This document shows, piece after piece, positions 6,830 to 7,338 of a stretch of 7,338 bases of DNA. The position numbers and the translations under genes were made by a program. This stretch comes from Bacteroidales bacterium (GTDB lineage Bacteria > Bacteroidota > Bacteroidia > Bacteroidales > ML635J-15), in assembly GCA_028697515.1 (NCBI GenBank), contig JAQVEY010000113.1:1-7338 (forward strand), read 5' to 3'. The notes under the pieces are model-generated. The model was given only the letters and a program-made list of their open reading frames with translations, was not told where the DNA came from and searched no databases. Numbering within the stretch: position 1 is the stretch's first letter; the number at the start of each line of letters is the position of its first letter.

Positions 6830-7338
6830 TTTATAGCAGATATATCAATAGGGCTACTAAAATCATCACCACGCATTGCATTTATTAGAATAAGAGCTTT
6901 ATATTGGTATATGTCGTCTATAAAAATCGGTTGGGCTTCTATCCTGCCCTGCTCAAGCAATCTTCTTCTGCAGCTTCCATTTAGTAAAGGCAAATCCGGA
7001 GTAATCCATTTTATGCCATTATTAAATACTATATTGCAAAAAGATGTATCGGTTATTCTATTATTTTTCACTATTATTATATCATCACAATCTTGTCTTT
7101 GCTTTAATAAATTATCAATTTCAGAACGGTCATAATATTTGTAATCATATTTTAAATGGTCAGCATAAACTAGTTTTAGCTTATTAATTTGAATTAAAGT
7201 ATATTTCGAAAAGTTAATATTAAACTCTTCTAAATCATACTTAAACTTACATTTTACAACCCCCAATTTATATTCATCCGGGATATTTATTAGGTTTTTA
7301 AGTATAAATATATTAGGTTTTTTGTAAAAATTTCTAAA
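6826..7338 (-). CDS. Class IV aminotransferase / PabC-like PLP enzyme (5' partial)
   Basis: The minus frame is open from the window edge (7338) to TAA at 6826-6828, giving 170 residues. A TTG at 7266 could look like a start, but the 24 codons before it continue the family sequence (NIPDEYKLGVVKCKF), so the true start is beyond the edge; probably 30-40 residues are missing. Numbered from the edge: the likely PLP-binding Lys67 in YKYYDRSEID, aligned by eye with KHLNRLEQV of E. coli PabC; a DDIIIVKN strand; TDTSFCNI (97-103), which occupies the E-x-x-x-x-N position of class IV enzymes; TPDLPLLNGSCRR (113-125), with the NG-x-x-R element that contacts the cofactor; and a closing LINAMRG. Class IV members include aminodeoxychorismate lyase (PabC), branched-chain and D-amino-acid aminotransferases. 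The short length and DRS motif favour the Bacteroidota PabC-like group, but the substrate is not proven. A pabB homologue just upstream would support this. Confidence 0.88.
   Translation of the reverse strand, partial: FRNFYKKPNIFILKNLINIPDEYKLGVVKCKFKYDLEEFNINFSKYTLIQINKLKLVYADHLKYDYKYYDRSEIDNLLKQRQDCDDIIIVKNNRITDTSFCNIVFNNGIKWITPDLPLLNGSCRRRLLEQGRIEAQPIFIDDIYQYKALILINAMRGDDFSSPIDISAIK

Noticed and set aside
6803..7135. 110-residue plus-strand reading frame
   Set aside because: It lies antisense to the class IV aminotransferase, whose motifs are clear, and it overlaps the terminator hairpin. No recognisable domain or ribosome binding site.
7264..7266. TTG as start codon of the minus-strand aminotransferase
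   Set aside because: The frame continues to the window edge and the upstream residues (NIPDEYKLG) fit the family; the start lies outside the window.

Overview
The window is a low-GC stretch of a Bacteroidota chromosome. Two things point to that phylum. The first is a giant repeat protein that ends in a gliding-motility-type (CHU_C / T9SS type B) C-terminal sorting domain. The second is a class IV aminotransferase of the short PabC-like form common in Bacteroidota. Both genes run off the window edges, so neither true start codon is visible.

Layout: bases 1-6777 (+) are one uninterrupted reading frame, the last 2258 residues of a much longer secreted surface protein. In order it holds the end of a SprB-type repeat (1-222), a PKD-like domain (223-465), a linker, 22 consecutive SprB-type repeats at a regular spacing of about 77 residues (502-5520), two Ig-like domains (5521-6000), two PKD domains (6001-6486) and the type B sorting domain (6487-6774). 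A 48-base gap carries a strong hairpin with a T-tract. Bases 6826-7338 (-) hold the C-terminal 170 residues of the PLP-dependent class IV aminotransferase, convergent with the surface protein and sharing the terminator.

The two genes are not obviously linked in function. The first is an exported cell-surface or released filament, by analogy with the gliding adhesin SprB. The second is a cytoplasmic enzyme that may act in folate/aminobenzoate metabolism. I see no RNA gene, CRISPR array, insertion sequence or promoter.

I do not see a new system. The most informative patterns lie inside the repeat array: an exact covariation of two cysteines that predicts an optional second disulfide per repeat, a second repeat subtype defined at both of its ends, and an almost complete absence of Lys and Arg over about 1850 residues.
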